From positions 7,068,001 through 7,132,000 of the forward strand of contig NC_134428.1 of NCBI RefSeq assembly GCF_030867145.1: a stretch of DNA of 64,000 bases, given 5' to 3'. Numbering within the stretch: the stretch's first letter is position 1; every line of letters begins with the position of its first letter. Made by a program: the position numbers and the translations under genes. The notes under the pieces were generated by a model that saw only the letters and a list, made by a program, of their open reading frames with translations, was not told where the DNA came from and ran no database searches. Positions 50,781 through 59,155 of this stretch are shown here, piece after piece. The DNA comes from Opisthocomus hoazin (lineage: Eukaryota; Chordata; Aves; Opisthocomiformes; Opisthocomidae).

Positions 50781-51819
50781 AACTCATACTTTGCATGCGT
50801 TTAATAATTTTCATTGAAAGCACTTAGCAAATTTTAATAAAATTACTTTGACTGTTCCTGTGAAGTAGATAGTATTACCCATGCAGGTATGCAGGAGTTA
50901 GGCTGACATTTTTCCAAAGAAAGCTACCTCCTTCAGCCAGTGCCTTTTGAAGATACCTTGTAAGTATCTGTGTGCGTTTTTGTTTTAGGCCTGTTTTTTT
51001 GAAAACAGTAAAGGAACTACATGTGTTGAATTCTGGAGTGGTAAGCGTTGTTTTTCACTTGTCAGCCAGTGATACAGAATGTGGGTGCATACTGGAAAAG
51101 TCACAGACGCATCTCAATAGAATCCCTCTTCCATTAAAAAAAAATCTGAAGACGACCTGAAGTGGCACATAAAGGTGTTCTGTTTAACAGAACCTATCAC
51201 TAGCAAGCATTTCAAAGTTTCTTTATGTTAACAACACTGAACTTTAAGGACTTTATCAGTTATCATTGTTCAAGCTTAGTATTATCTGTGTTGCCTACCT
51301 GGGATTTCTACATGCTATTTAACAACAGCGTTTTGCTATCTCCCGGCAGAAATACTCACCCCCGTCAATCTGAAATTCCTTCTCTTCTTTGCGACACTGT
51401 GAATTAATACCAAAATTCTGTAAACCTACCTATTTAGCAAAACTACTTCGTTGAAGAAATCTAGTGTTTGAAATAAATATACCTATACAATGCAGTCAAA
51501 AAATTAAAAAACCCCCACATTGTTATTACCATACATTAAAAAAAAAATGAGGCAGGAAAACTAAGAAAAGCAGCTGAAACAAAGACAGTCCCTCCCCATA
51601 CCCCTAGTATGTCTGGAGAAGAAAAAAGTGTGAAATGGATTAAGGAACTGGTTCATTCATCTGTTATAGTGCACATGTGATTTCCCTAGACTACTGAAAT
51701 AATGTTACAAGCATTCAGCAGCTGCGATACGGTTTGAAAGTTTTGGAATTTGAGACCTGTTAATTTCATACGGAATTTTACTACAGTAAAGACTGTACTT
51801 GTCCTTCAGGTGTGTGGTG
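50781..51819. other. Spacer between CR1 and the solo LTR
   Basis: AT-rich sequence. A 52-nt segment at 50989-51040 is flanked by TTTTAG and GTAAGC, but is otherwise featureless. Confidence 0.4.
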
Positions 51820-51825
51820 TTGGGA

Positions 51826-52120
51826 TGTGGGATTTCTGGAAGAACAGGGACATATTGTGAGCAACCCAGACACTCTGAATATGGACTTGATCAGTCTGTA
51901 GCAGCACAGGCCTCAAGGCCATCGAGAGGCTGGCTGTGGATAAACAGATGCTCCAAGGCCGGCTGCAGGTAAACAGGTGTTCTATTAATAGATGCTTTAT
52001 GAATAGTAAGCAATCATAACTGAGTGCTGTACCGAGTGCTGTCTATATAGTCCAGATTCTCTGCTAATAAAGTTGACTGTTATGGATCATATTGGTCTAG
52101 TCCTTGAGCCTGCCGCAACA
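51826..52120 (+). mobile_element. Solo LTR of an ERVK/alpharetrovirus-like element
   Basis: A 295-bp segment starts TGTGGGATTT and ends CCGCAACA. It is flanked by a perfect 6-bp direct repeat TTGGGA (51820-51825 and 52121-52126). An AATAAA polyadenylation signal lies at 52066-52071, about 50 nt before the 3' end, with a TATATAG-like box just upstream. TG...CA ends and a 6-bp duplication fit class II (ERVK, alpharetrovirus-like) integration. No internal region is present, so recombination between LTRs probably removed it. Confidence 0.82.
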
Positions 52121-52519
52121 TTGGGACCAGCTGCAGAAAACAATTATAGAATTAGCTGGTTCCTTTCTCAAATAATGAGAGGTCTTAGTACAAGTTATAG
52201 ATACGAATATAAAAATGCAAGAACAATGGGACGTTGCAGCACAGGAAAATACTGTATTTAAGTAAAATTAGAAAGCATTTCACTGAAGTCAATGGAATTA
52301 TATTAGTAAAAGGTTAGAGCATCGGACCCAGCTTGTCTGTCCTGAAATTCACTTGTTGTACCTGTGGATACCATGAAGATACTTTCACGCATGTCTGACT
52401 TCTTCAGATCACAGTTGAGAACGTGATTGTCCTCTCCACGATTGAAAAGGTTAAACGGCATCTGAAAAGCAAAGCCTCAAATCTCCGTATGCATTAGCTA
52501 CCAAATGGTGCTTCATCAG

Positions 52520-52931
52520 TGTCCTGGGTTTGGCCAGGACAGGGTTAATTTTCACCGGACTCCAGGAAGGGGCACAGCCGGGGGGTGGGGGCTGACCCCA
52601 CCTGGCCAAACAGAGCCCGGTATTCCATACCATGTGCCGTCACGCTGGGTTCCGGTGGGGGGGGCGGGGCGGCGGGAACGCACTCGCGGCTTGGGCGGGC
52701 GCAGCGCCGGTCCGGTTTCGGGAGAGCGGCTGTTGTACGGTTCGTGGTTGTGTTTTCTCCTTATTTGTATCGTTGTTGTTCCTGTTTTCCCTCTGTTTGC
52801 TGTTCTGTTAAACTGCCCTTATCCCGACCCACCAGTTTCTGCCTCTTTCTTTCCATTCTCCTCCGCACGCCGGCGGGGGGAGGGGCGGCCGCGTGGCGCT
52901 TTTGTTGCCGGCGGCAGCCGAAACCAAAACA
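52520..52931 (+). repeat. 5' LTR of the class III ERV (412 bp)
   Basis: It begins TGTCCTGG and ends AAAACA. The 5' half is strongly GC-rich, with an 8-bp inverted repeat at the very start. I see no clear TATA box or AATAAA. It differs from the 3' LTR by G/A near 52538, C/A in the CRE-like site (52634-52643), a missing AG after the G8 run, and G/T near 52680. Confidence 0.95.
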
Positions 52932-52937
52932 TTAAAT

Positions 52938-52958
52938 TGGCGCCCAAGCGTGGGGCAC
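52938..52958 (+). other. Primer-binding site, lysine-tRNA type
   Basis: TGGCGCCCAAGCGTGGGG... begins 6 nt after the 5' LTR. It resembles the tRNA-Lys1,2 PBS (TGGCGCCCAACGTGGGGC) with one extra G. The tRNA assignment is from known PBS classes and not verified by search. Confidence 0.7.
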
Positions 52959-53061
52959 GGATAACGGCAGGGCTGAGCAGCGGGTGTTAAAACTGCTTTC
53001 TTAGATTTTGTTAAATTTTGTTATAGGCATTTTACTGTGTTAGTTAAAGTCGCCGGCAAAA

Positions 53062-55056
53062 ATGTTTCTGACTTTGATCAAATATCTGTGCTACGTAAAT
53101 CCTTACTTCCTGTATGTGTTTGTGGCCGTGCTGTTTGTTACCTCGGGAAAAAAGATCAGGATGATGATTTTGCTGTACTGTACGATATCGACTTATGATA
53201 TGATAACATCACTGTGCATGAAATTAGTCTTGTATTTGCATGCGGCACTGCGGTCATTTCCGTACCTCGGATCCTATGTCTTAGATTTTGTTAATAATCA
53301 AACCCAGTCTGTGGGGAAAGCCGAAGGGGATACCTTCCCCCACTCTTTCGCCCCCCCCCTCTCCCTCAGGCTGGTCCTAACTGCTTTTGAGAATTTCGAG
53401 TACCCCTGGGATGCTCAGGGCAGCACTCTCCTTTTGTTATGCCTCTTGAATGGGTTGCAGGTTTTGTTTAGGGTTAAGCAAGTCGTTAAGAACATCGTGC
53501 AGAGACCTGCCCCGGGGCCGGATAGCTGTGAGTGGCTGGGTGTGTGGGACAGCATGGGCAGGTGTCTAGAGCAGTGGGCACCCCCGGTGTGTTTTAAACT
53601 CACCCCTGAACAAATACAGAAACCGGACAAACTAGTAAAATATCTGAAAAAAGTGTGCTGCCACCCTGGGAACTCCAGAGAGACACAGATCACCACAATG
53701 TGCTGGGGTCTGGCCCACGCCTACCGAGCCCTGTTCAACACTGTTCAGAGCCCTAAAGGGGAAAGGGGGGGGAATGAAGCAGCAGGCACTGCAGCTGGCG
53801 CTGCCCCCCCAGCCGGCCCTGCAGCCCCTCCAGCCCAGCAGGCAGTCACAGCCCCCCAGACTGGCACCGCCGCTGCCACAGCTGCAGGGTCTGCCTCGGT
53901 TTCCCCAGCAGACACAGCAGCTGCTCCAGCCCCAGCTCCAGCCACAGGCACAGTGACTGAGCCCAATGACCAACCTGTGCCGGTAGCAGTCGCCCCCGTA
54001 AAACTAAAGAAAGACGCAAAGAGAGCAGATCGCTCCGGGAGGGATGACGATGAGCCAGGGTCATCGCGGGAGATAGAGACAGAGATCATCACCCGGTCCC
54101 TGTCCCTGGGCGAGCTGCCAGACATGAGGAAAGACTTCAGCCGCCACCCTGGAGAGCACATTGCCACCTGGCTGCTGCGGTGCTGGGATAATGGGGCCAG
54201 CAGCTTGGAATTAGAGGGCAAGGAAGCCAAGCAGCTGGGATCCCTGGCCAGGGATGGGGGCATTGACAAGGCCATTGGGAAAAAGGAACAAGTCCTCAGC
54301 CTCTGGAGGAGACTTCTGTCAGGTGTGAGGGAGAGACACCCCTTCAGTGACGATTTTGTATGCTATCCTGGCAAGTGGACCAATATGGAAAGGGGTATTC
54401 AGTACTTGAGGGAATTAGCTGTGCGGGAGCTGGTTTACTGTGACACAGACGATGAGCAGGTACCCACAGACCCAGATGAACTCCAGTGCTCACAATCCAT
54501 GTGGAGGAAGTTTGTGCGGAGTGCACCCTCCTCGCATGCCAACTCACTGGCAGTTGTAAACTGGAAAGGTAAAGACGCACCAACAGTGGATGAGGTTGCT
54601 GTCAGACTCCGCCAATATGAGGAAAGTCTCTCTTCCTCCCTTGTCTCAGCTGTGAATAAACTGTCCCGACAGTTCCAGCAATTCAAAGAGGATATGTCCT
54701 ACTCCCCACCTGTGCGGGCCCGCATCTCAGCTATTAGGGGCAGGCGTTTCTCTGCTCAGGAGAGGGAATACAGAGGCTATACACCCCGGGGCACCCTGTG
54801 GTTTTACCTGCGTGACCACGGAGAGGACATGAGGAAGTGGGATGGAAAACCCACCTCAAGTCTAGAGGCCCGAGTACGTGAGTTGCGAGGTAAAACAATC
54901 ACAAAAGGGGACTCTGTTAGGAAAAATGCCGCTCCAGTTTCCAAAAGCCAGCTCTCCAGACCAGGTAGACAGTTTGACCTTGATTCCGATCCTCTGGAGG
55001 GGACCTCCAAGTCATTTTTACAGCAAGTGAGCAGCAAATTCTCTGACGAGGATTAG
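53062..55056 (+). CDS. gag: ERV gag (664 codons, ends in UAG)
   Basis: An uninterrupted frame starts at an ATG with A at -3, 130 nt after the 5' LTR. Residues 1-75 are unusually hydrophobic (for example FLYVFVAVLFVT). Residues about 245-300 are an Ala/Pro/Thr-rich linker. Residues about 345-540 look like a capsid region (LPDMRKDF, GEHIATWLLRCW, YPGKWTNMERG). The C-terminal part is basic and has no CCHC zinc knuckle, as is typical of class III and spuma-like Gag. It ends in DED and UAG at 55054-55056; the same frame continues directly into protease. Structural protein of virus-like particles; expression from this copy is unknown. Confidence 0.9.
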   Translation: MFLTLIKYLCYVNPYFLYVFVAVLFVTSGKKIRMMILLYCTISTYDMITSLCMKLVLYLHAALRSFPYLGSYVLDFVNNQTQSVGKAEGDTFPHSFAPPLSLRLVLTAFENFEYPWDAQGSTLLLLCLLNGLQVLFRVKQVVKNIVQRPAPGPDSCEWLGVWDSMGRCLEQWAPPVCFKLTPEQIQKPDKLVKYLKKVCCHPGNSRETQITTMCWGLAHAYRALFNTVQSPKGERGGNEAAGTAAGAAPPAGPAAPPAQQAVTAPQTGTAAATAAGSASVSPADTAAAPAPAPATGTVTEPNDQPVPVAVAPVKLKKDAKRADRSGRDDDEPGSSREIETEIITRSLSLGELPDMRKDFSRHPGEHIATWLLRCWDNGASSLELEGKEAKQLGSLARDGGIDKAIGKKEQVLSLWRRLLSGVRERHPFSDDFVCYPGKWTNMERGIQYLRELAVRELVYCDTDDEQVPTDPDELQCSQSMWRKFVRSAPSSHANSLAVVNWKGKDAPTVDEVAVRLRQYEESLSSSLVSAVNKLSRQFQQFKEDMSYSPPVRARISAIRGRRFSAQEREYRGYTPRGTLWFYLRDHGEDMRKWDGKPTSSLEARVRELRGKTITKGDSVRKNAAPVSKSQLSRPGRQFDLDSDPLEGTSKSFLQQVSSKFSDED

Positions 55057-55275
55057 AGGGGCCCTGCCTCCAGCCAGGTGGAGGAAAGGGACAACCGTGT
55101 CTATTGGACGGTGTGGATTCGGTGGCCTGGCACGTCAGATCCACAAGAGTATAAAGCTCTAGTGGACACTGGTGCACAGTGTACTTTAATGCCATCAGAG
55201 TTCAAAGGGTCAGAGTCCATTCTGCATTTCGGGAGTGACAGGGGGGCCCCAAGAGCTGAGTGTACTGGAGGCTGA
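55057..55275 (+). CDS. pro: ERV protease, N-terminal part (frame continues from gag after UAG)
   Basis: The frame of gag stays open after the UAG and encodes the aspartic-protease active site DTGA (55165-55176) within ALVDTGAQCTLMPS. Homology is lost shortly after about 55222. The rest of the protease (TGGPQELSVLEAEV, then the flap-side GIDYL) lies in the next frame, so the frame used here runs into a stop at 55275. No own start is obvious; expression would require readthrough of the UAG. Confidence 0.8.
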   Translation, partial: RGPASSQVEERDNRVYWTVWIRWPGTSDPQEYKALVDTGAQCTLMPSEFKGSESILHFGSDRGAPRAECTGG

Positions 55276-58243
55276 AGTGAGCCTCACTGGGCAGGACTGG
55301 CAGAAGCACCCCATTGTAACTGGCCCCGAGGCTCCGTGCATCCTTGGGATAGACTATCTTAGGAGAGGCTATTTCAAGGACCCAAAGGGGTATCGGTGGG
55401 CTTTTGGCATAGCTGCTGTGGAGACGGAAGAAATTAAACAGCTGTCCATTTTGCCTGGTCTCTCGGAGGATCCTTCCGTTGTGGGGTTGCTGAGGGTTGA
55501 AGAACAACAGGTGCCAATCGCGACCACAACGGTGCACCGGCGACAGTATCGTACCAACCGAGACTCCCTTCTCCCCATTCATCAGCTGATCCGCCAGCTG
55601 GAGAGTCAAGGAGTGATCACCAAAACTCGCTCACCCTTTAATAGTCCCATATGGCCAGTGAGAAAATCTACTGGAGAGTGGAGACTGACAATAGACTACC
55701 GTGGCCTGAATGAAGTCACACCACCGCTGAGTGCTGCCGTGCCAGACATGCTAGAACTTCAATATCAGCTGGAGTCAAAGGCAGCCAAGTGGTACGCTAC
55801 AATTGACATCGCTAATGCATTCTTCTCCATCCCTTTGGCAGCAGAGTGCAGGCCACAGTTTGCTTTCACCTGGAGGGGCATCCAGTACACCTGGAATCGA
55901 CTGCCCCAGGGGTGGAAACACAGTCCCACCATTTGCCATGGACTAATCCAGACTGCACTGGAAAAGGGTGAAGCCCCAGAACATCTGCAGTACATCGATG
56001 ACATCATTATATGGGGCGACACAGCGGAGGAAGTTTTTGAGAAAGGGGAGAAAATAGTTCAAATCCTTCTGAAAGCCGGTTTCGCCATTAAGCGAAGTAA
56101 AGTCAAGGGACCTGCGCAAGAGATCCAGTTTTTGGGAATAAAATGGCAGGATGGGCGCCGTCAAATCCCAATGGATGTCATCAACAAAATAGCAGCTATG
56201 TCTCCACCCACCAGCAAAAAGGAAGCACAGGCCTTCCTGGGTGTTGTGGGTTTTTGGAGGATGCACATCCCAAATTACAGCCAAATTGTGAGTCCTCTGT
56301 ACCACGTGACCCGGAAGAAGAATGATTTTGAATGGGGCCCTGAGCAACGACAGGCATTTGAACAAATTAAACGGGAGATAGTTCATGCCGTAGCCCTTGG
56401 TCCAGTCCGGTCAGGGCAAGATGTCAAAAACGTGCTCTACACCGCAGCCGGGGAGAATGGCCCAACCTGGAGTCTCTGGCAGAAAGCACCAGGGGAGACT
56501 CGAGGTCGACCCCTGGGGTTCTGGAGCCGGGGATACAAAGGATCCGAGGCCCGCTATACTCCCACTGAAAAAGAGATTCTGGCAGCATATGAAGGCGTTC
56601 GAGCTGCTTCAGAAGTGGTCGGCACTGAAGCACAGCTCCTCCTAGCTCCACGATTGCCGGTCCTGGGCTGGATGTTCAAAGAGAGGGTCCCCTCTACGCA
56701 TCATGCCACCGATGCTACGTGGAGTAAGTGGGTCACGAGAATCACCCAGCACGCCCGAATGGGAAACCCCAGTCACCCAGGAATTCTGGAGGTAATCATG
56801 GACTGGCCAGAAGGCAAAGATTTTGGAGCATCGCCAGAGGAGGAGGTGACACGTGCTGAAGAGGCCCCACTGTATAACCAGCTGCCAGAAGATGAGAAAC
56901 AGTATGCCCTGTTCACGGATGGGTCCTGTCGCATTGTGGGGAAGCAGCGGAGGTGGAAGGCTGCTGTATGGAGCCCTACACGACAAGTCGCGGAAACTGC
57001 CGAGGGAGAAGGTGAGTCCAGCCAGTTTGCAGAGGTGAAAGCCATCCAGCTGGCTTTAGACATTGCCAGTCGAGAGAAGTGGCCAGTGCTCTATCTTTAC
57101 ACCGACTCTTGGATGGTGGCCAATGCCTTGTGGGGGTGGCTGCAGCAATGGAAGAAGAACAACTGGCAGCGCAGAGGCAAACCTATCTGGGCTGCCCCAT
57201 TGTGGCAAGATATCGCTGCCTGGCTGGAGCAGTTGGCTGTAAAAGTCCGTCACGTGGATGCCCACGTCCCTAAGAGTCGGGCCACTGAAGAACATCAAAA
57301 CAACCACCAGGTAGATCAGGCTGCTAAGATTGAAGTGGCTCAGGTGGATCTGGACTGGCAACATAAGGGTGAACTCTTTATAGCTCGGTGGGCCCATGAC
57401 ACCTCGGGCCACCAAGGAAGAGACGCGACATACAGATGGGCTCGTGACCGAGGGGTGGACTTGACCATGGACACTATCGCACAGGTTATCCATGAATGTG
57501 AGACATGCGCTGCAATCAAGCAAGCCAAGCGGGTAAAGCCTCAGTGGTATGGAGGACGATGGCTAAAATATAAATATGGGGAGGCTTGGCAGATTGACTA
57601 CATCACACTGCCACAAACCCGCCAAGGCAAGCGCTATGTACTCACAATGGTGGAGGCCACCACCGGATGGCTGGAAACCTACCCTGTGCCCCATGCCACC
57701 GCCCGGAATACCATCCTGGGCCTGGAAAAACAAGTCCTGTGGCGACATGGCACCCCCGAAAGAATCGAGTCGGACAACGGGACTCACTTTCGCAACAGCC
57801 TCATAGACACCTGGGCCAAAGAACACGGTATTGAGTGGGTGTATCACATCCCCTACCATGCACCAGCCTCTGGAAAGATCGAACGTTACAATGGGCTGCT
57901 AAAAACCACTTTGAGGGCAATGGGGTGTGGGACTTTCAAAAATTGGGATACCCATTTAGCAAAGGCCACCTGGTTGGTTAACACCAGAGGGTCCACCAAC
58001 CGGGCTGGTCCTGCCCAGTCAAAACCTCAGCGCCCAGTAGAAGGGGATAAAGTCCCTGTAGTGCACATGCGGAACATGTTAGGGAAGACAGTTTGGGTTA
58101 GTCCTGCCTCGGGCAAAGGCAAGCCCGTCCGGGGGATTGCTTTTGCTCGAGGACCTGGGTGTACCTGGTGGGTAATGCGGAAGAATGGGGAAGTCCGATG
58201 TGTACCTCATGGGGATTTAATTTTGGGCGAGAATAGTCCATAA
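55235..58243 (+). CDS. pol: ERV pol: end of protease, reverse transcriptase, RNase H, integrase (about 1000 codons)
   Basis: One long open frame. Counting from the GTG at 55235: protease remainder to about residue 45; RT about 120-300 with LPQGW (from 223) and the catalytic YIDD (253-256); RNase H about 555-690 with D562 (FTDGS), E600 and D624 (YTDS); integrase with an H-x4-H...C-x2-C zinc site and catalytic D788, D847 and E883, a D-D-35-E arrangement. It ends in LILGENSP and TAA. No internal stops, so all visible catalytic residues are retained. The frame is +1 to that of gag and early protease. The start position is arbitrary because the product would be part of a polyprotein. Confidence 0.92.
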   Translation: MTGGPQELSVLEAEVSLTGQDWQKHPIVTGPEAPCILGIDYLRRGYFKDPKGYRWAFGIAAVETEEIKQLSILPGLSEDPSVVGLLRVEEQQVPIATTTVHRRQYRTNRDSLLPIHQLIRQLESQGVITKTRSPFNSPIWPVRKSTGEWRLTIDYRGLNEVTPPLSAAVPDMLELQYQLESKAAKWYATIDIANAFFSIPLAAECRPQFAFTWRGIQYTWNRLPQGWKHSPTICHGLIQTALEKGEAPEHLQYIDDIIIWGDTAEEVFEKGEKIVQILLKAGFAIKRSKVKGPAQEIQFLGIKWQDGRRQIPMDVINKIAAMSPPTSKKEAQAFLGVVGFWRMHIPNYSQIVSPLYHVTRKKNDFEWGPEQRQAFEQIKREIVHAVALGPVRSGQDVKNVLYTAAGENGPTWSLWQKAPGETRGRPLGFWSRGYKGSEARYTPTEKEILAAYEGVRAASEVVGTEAQLLLAPRLPVLGWMFKERVPSTHHATDATWSKWVTRITQHARMGNPSHPGILEVIMDWPEGKDFGASPEEEVTRAEEAPLYNQLPEDEKQYALFTDGSCRIVGKQRRWKAAVWSPTRQVAETAEGEGESSQFAEVKAIQLALDIASREKWPVLYLYTDSWMVANALWGWLQQWKKNNWQRRGKPIWAAPLWQDIAAWLEQLAVKVRHVDAHVPKSRATEEHQNNHQVDQAAKIEVAQVDLDWQHKGELFIARWAHDTSGHQGRDATYRWARDRGVDLTMDTIAQVIHECETCAAIKQAKRVKPQWYGGRWLKYKYGEAWQIDYITLPQTRQGKRYVLTMVEATTGWLETYPVPHATARNTILGLEKQVLWRHGTPERIESDNGTHFRNSLIDTWAKEHGIEWVYHIPYHAPASGKIERYNGLLKTTLRAMGCGTFKNWDTHLAKATWLVNTRGSTNRAGPAQSKPQRPVEGDKVPVVHMRNMLGKTVWVSPASGKGKPVRGIAFARGPGCTWWVMRKNGEVRCVPHGDLILGENSP

Positions 58244-58736
58244 ATAAATTGTATAAAGTTAGTTGTTAAATAACCCTGTCACTGTCTGTTATCACTGTTA
58301 TAATTGTTATATGTTGTACCAGTAGTAGCATAGTAAGAATCGTCCAGATTAAAGAAGGATGGACTTTTTCAATGAAAACCTAGCAGAGCACGGTGATGAT
58401 GGAACTGGACCTGGTTTTCAACAACTAGCATCCAGCAACTTCATCAAGATCAACATCTCCTGCAGACTGTGGGCACGGGCCGCACCAGATACATCAGCCG
58501 TGAGCTCCGGATGCAGCAAGTGACCGCCCATCACCACACATCACCTCCCCTGCCACGGAAGACCATAACGACAGATGGAGCCTGAAGTCATGGATTAAAT
58601 GAACTCAATGGACGCTTTAGAGTGATGATCCATAGACTAAAGGAATGATATCTGGAGACAGGAGAAGTGGTGGTGATCAACTGGACAATGGGGGACCTGG
58701 GCATGACGTAGATGGTATGGAATAAGGGGTGGATAA
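58244..58736 (+). other. ERV region between pol and 3' LTR; no env
   Basis: 493 nt without an envelope gene. A 54-codon frame (58359-58523) with a good start context is the only notable ORF. The last 16 nt (58721-58736, AATAAGGGGTGGATAA) are purine-rich and would serve as the polypurine tract next to the LTR. Confidence 0.7.
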
Positions 58737-59150
58737 TGTCCTGGGTTTGGCCAGAACAGGGTTAATTTTCACCGGACTCCAGGAAGGGGCACAGCCGGGG
58801 GGTGGGGGCTGACCCCACCTGGCCAAACAGAGCCCGGTATTCCATACCATGTGACGTCACGCTGGGTTCCGGTGGGGGGGGAGCGGGGCGGCGGGAACTC
58901 ACTCGCGGCTTGGGCGGGCGCAGCGCCGGTCCGGTTTCGGGAGAGCGGCTGTTGTACGGTTCGTGGTTGTGTTTTCTCCTTATTTGTATCGTTGTTGTTC
59001 CTGTTTTCCCTCTGTTTGCTGTTCTGTTAAACTGCCCTTATCCCGACCCACCAGTTTCTGCCTCTTTCTTTCCATTCTCCTCCGCACGCCGGCGGGGGGA
59101 GGGGCGGCCGCGTGGCGCTTTTGTTGCCGGCGGCAGCCGAAACCAAAACA
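58737..59150 (+). repeat. 3' LTR of the class III ERV (414 bp)
   Basis: Near-identical to the 5' LTR, with TG...CA ends. It carries a perfect palindromic CRE, TGACGTCA (58852-58859), where the 5' LTR has one mismatch. It is followed immediately by the target duplication ATCAG. Confidence 0.95.
58852..58859. promoter_or_regulatory. Perfect CRE (TGACGTCA) in the 3' LTR
   Basis: The full CREB/ATF palindrome. In the 5' LTR the equivalent octamer has C in place of A and is not a full CRE. Function is inference. Confidence 0.5.
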
Positions 59151-59155
59151 ATCAG

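Larger units (their letters stand above)
52520..59150 (+). mobile_element. Full-length endogenous retrovirus, class III (ERVL-like), gag-pro-pol without env
   Basis: Two near-identical LTRs flank a 5.8-kb interior with primer-binding site, gag, protease, reverse transcriptase, RNase H, integrase and a purine-rich tract. The provirus is bounded by a perfect 5-bp duplication, ATCAG (52515-52519 and 59151-59155). The LTR start (TGTCCTGG...GTTAATTTTC) and the Pol sequence resemble the class III ERVs abundant in birds. The LTRs differ at three positions plus a 2-nt indel, so the insertion is recent. There is no env and no visible dUTPase. The interior has one frame change, in protease, and one in-frame UAG at the end of gag. 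Other annotation could call it an uncharacterised gag-pol locus. Confidence 0.95.

Noticed and set aside
52505-52990. 161-codon frame over the 5' LTR, and its copy at 58802-59167
   Set aside because: They fall inside the LTR pair and repeat each other; GC-rich LTR sequence, not a gene.
55078-55275. 65-codon frame as an independent gene
   Set aside because: It is the protease part of the provirus in the gag frame; the DTGA motif and continuity with gag show this.
58244-58736. Search for an envelope gene or dUTPase in the provirus
   Set aside because: The interval is only 493 nt and has no frame longer than about 54 codons; no membrane-fusion or dUTPase features.
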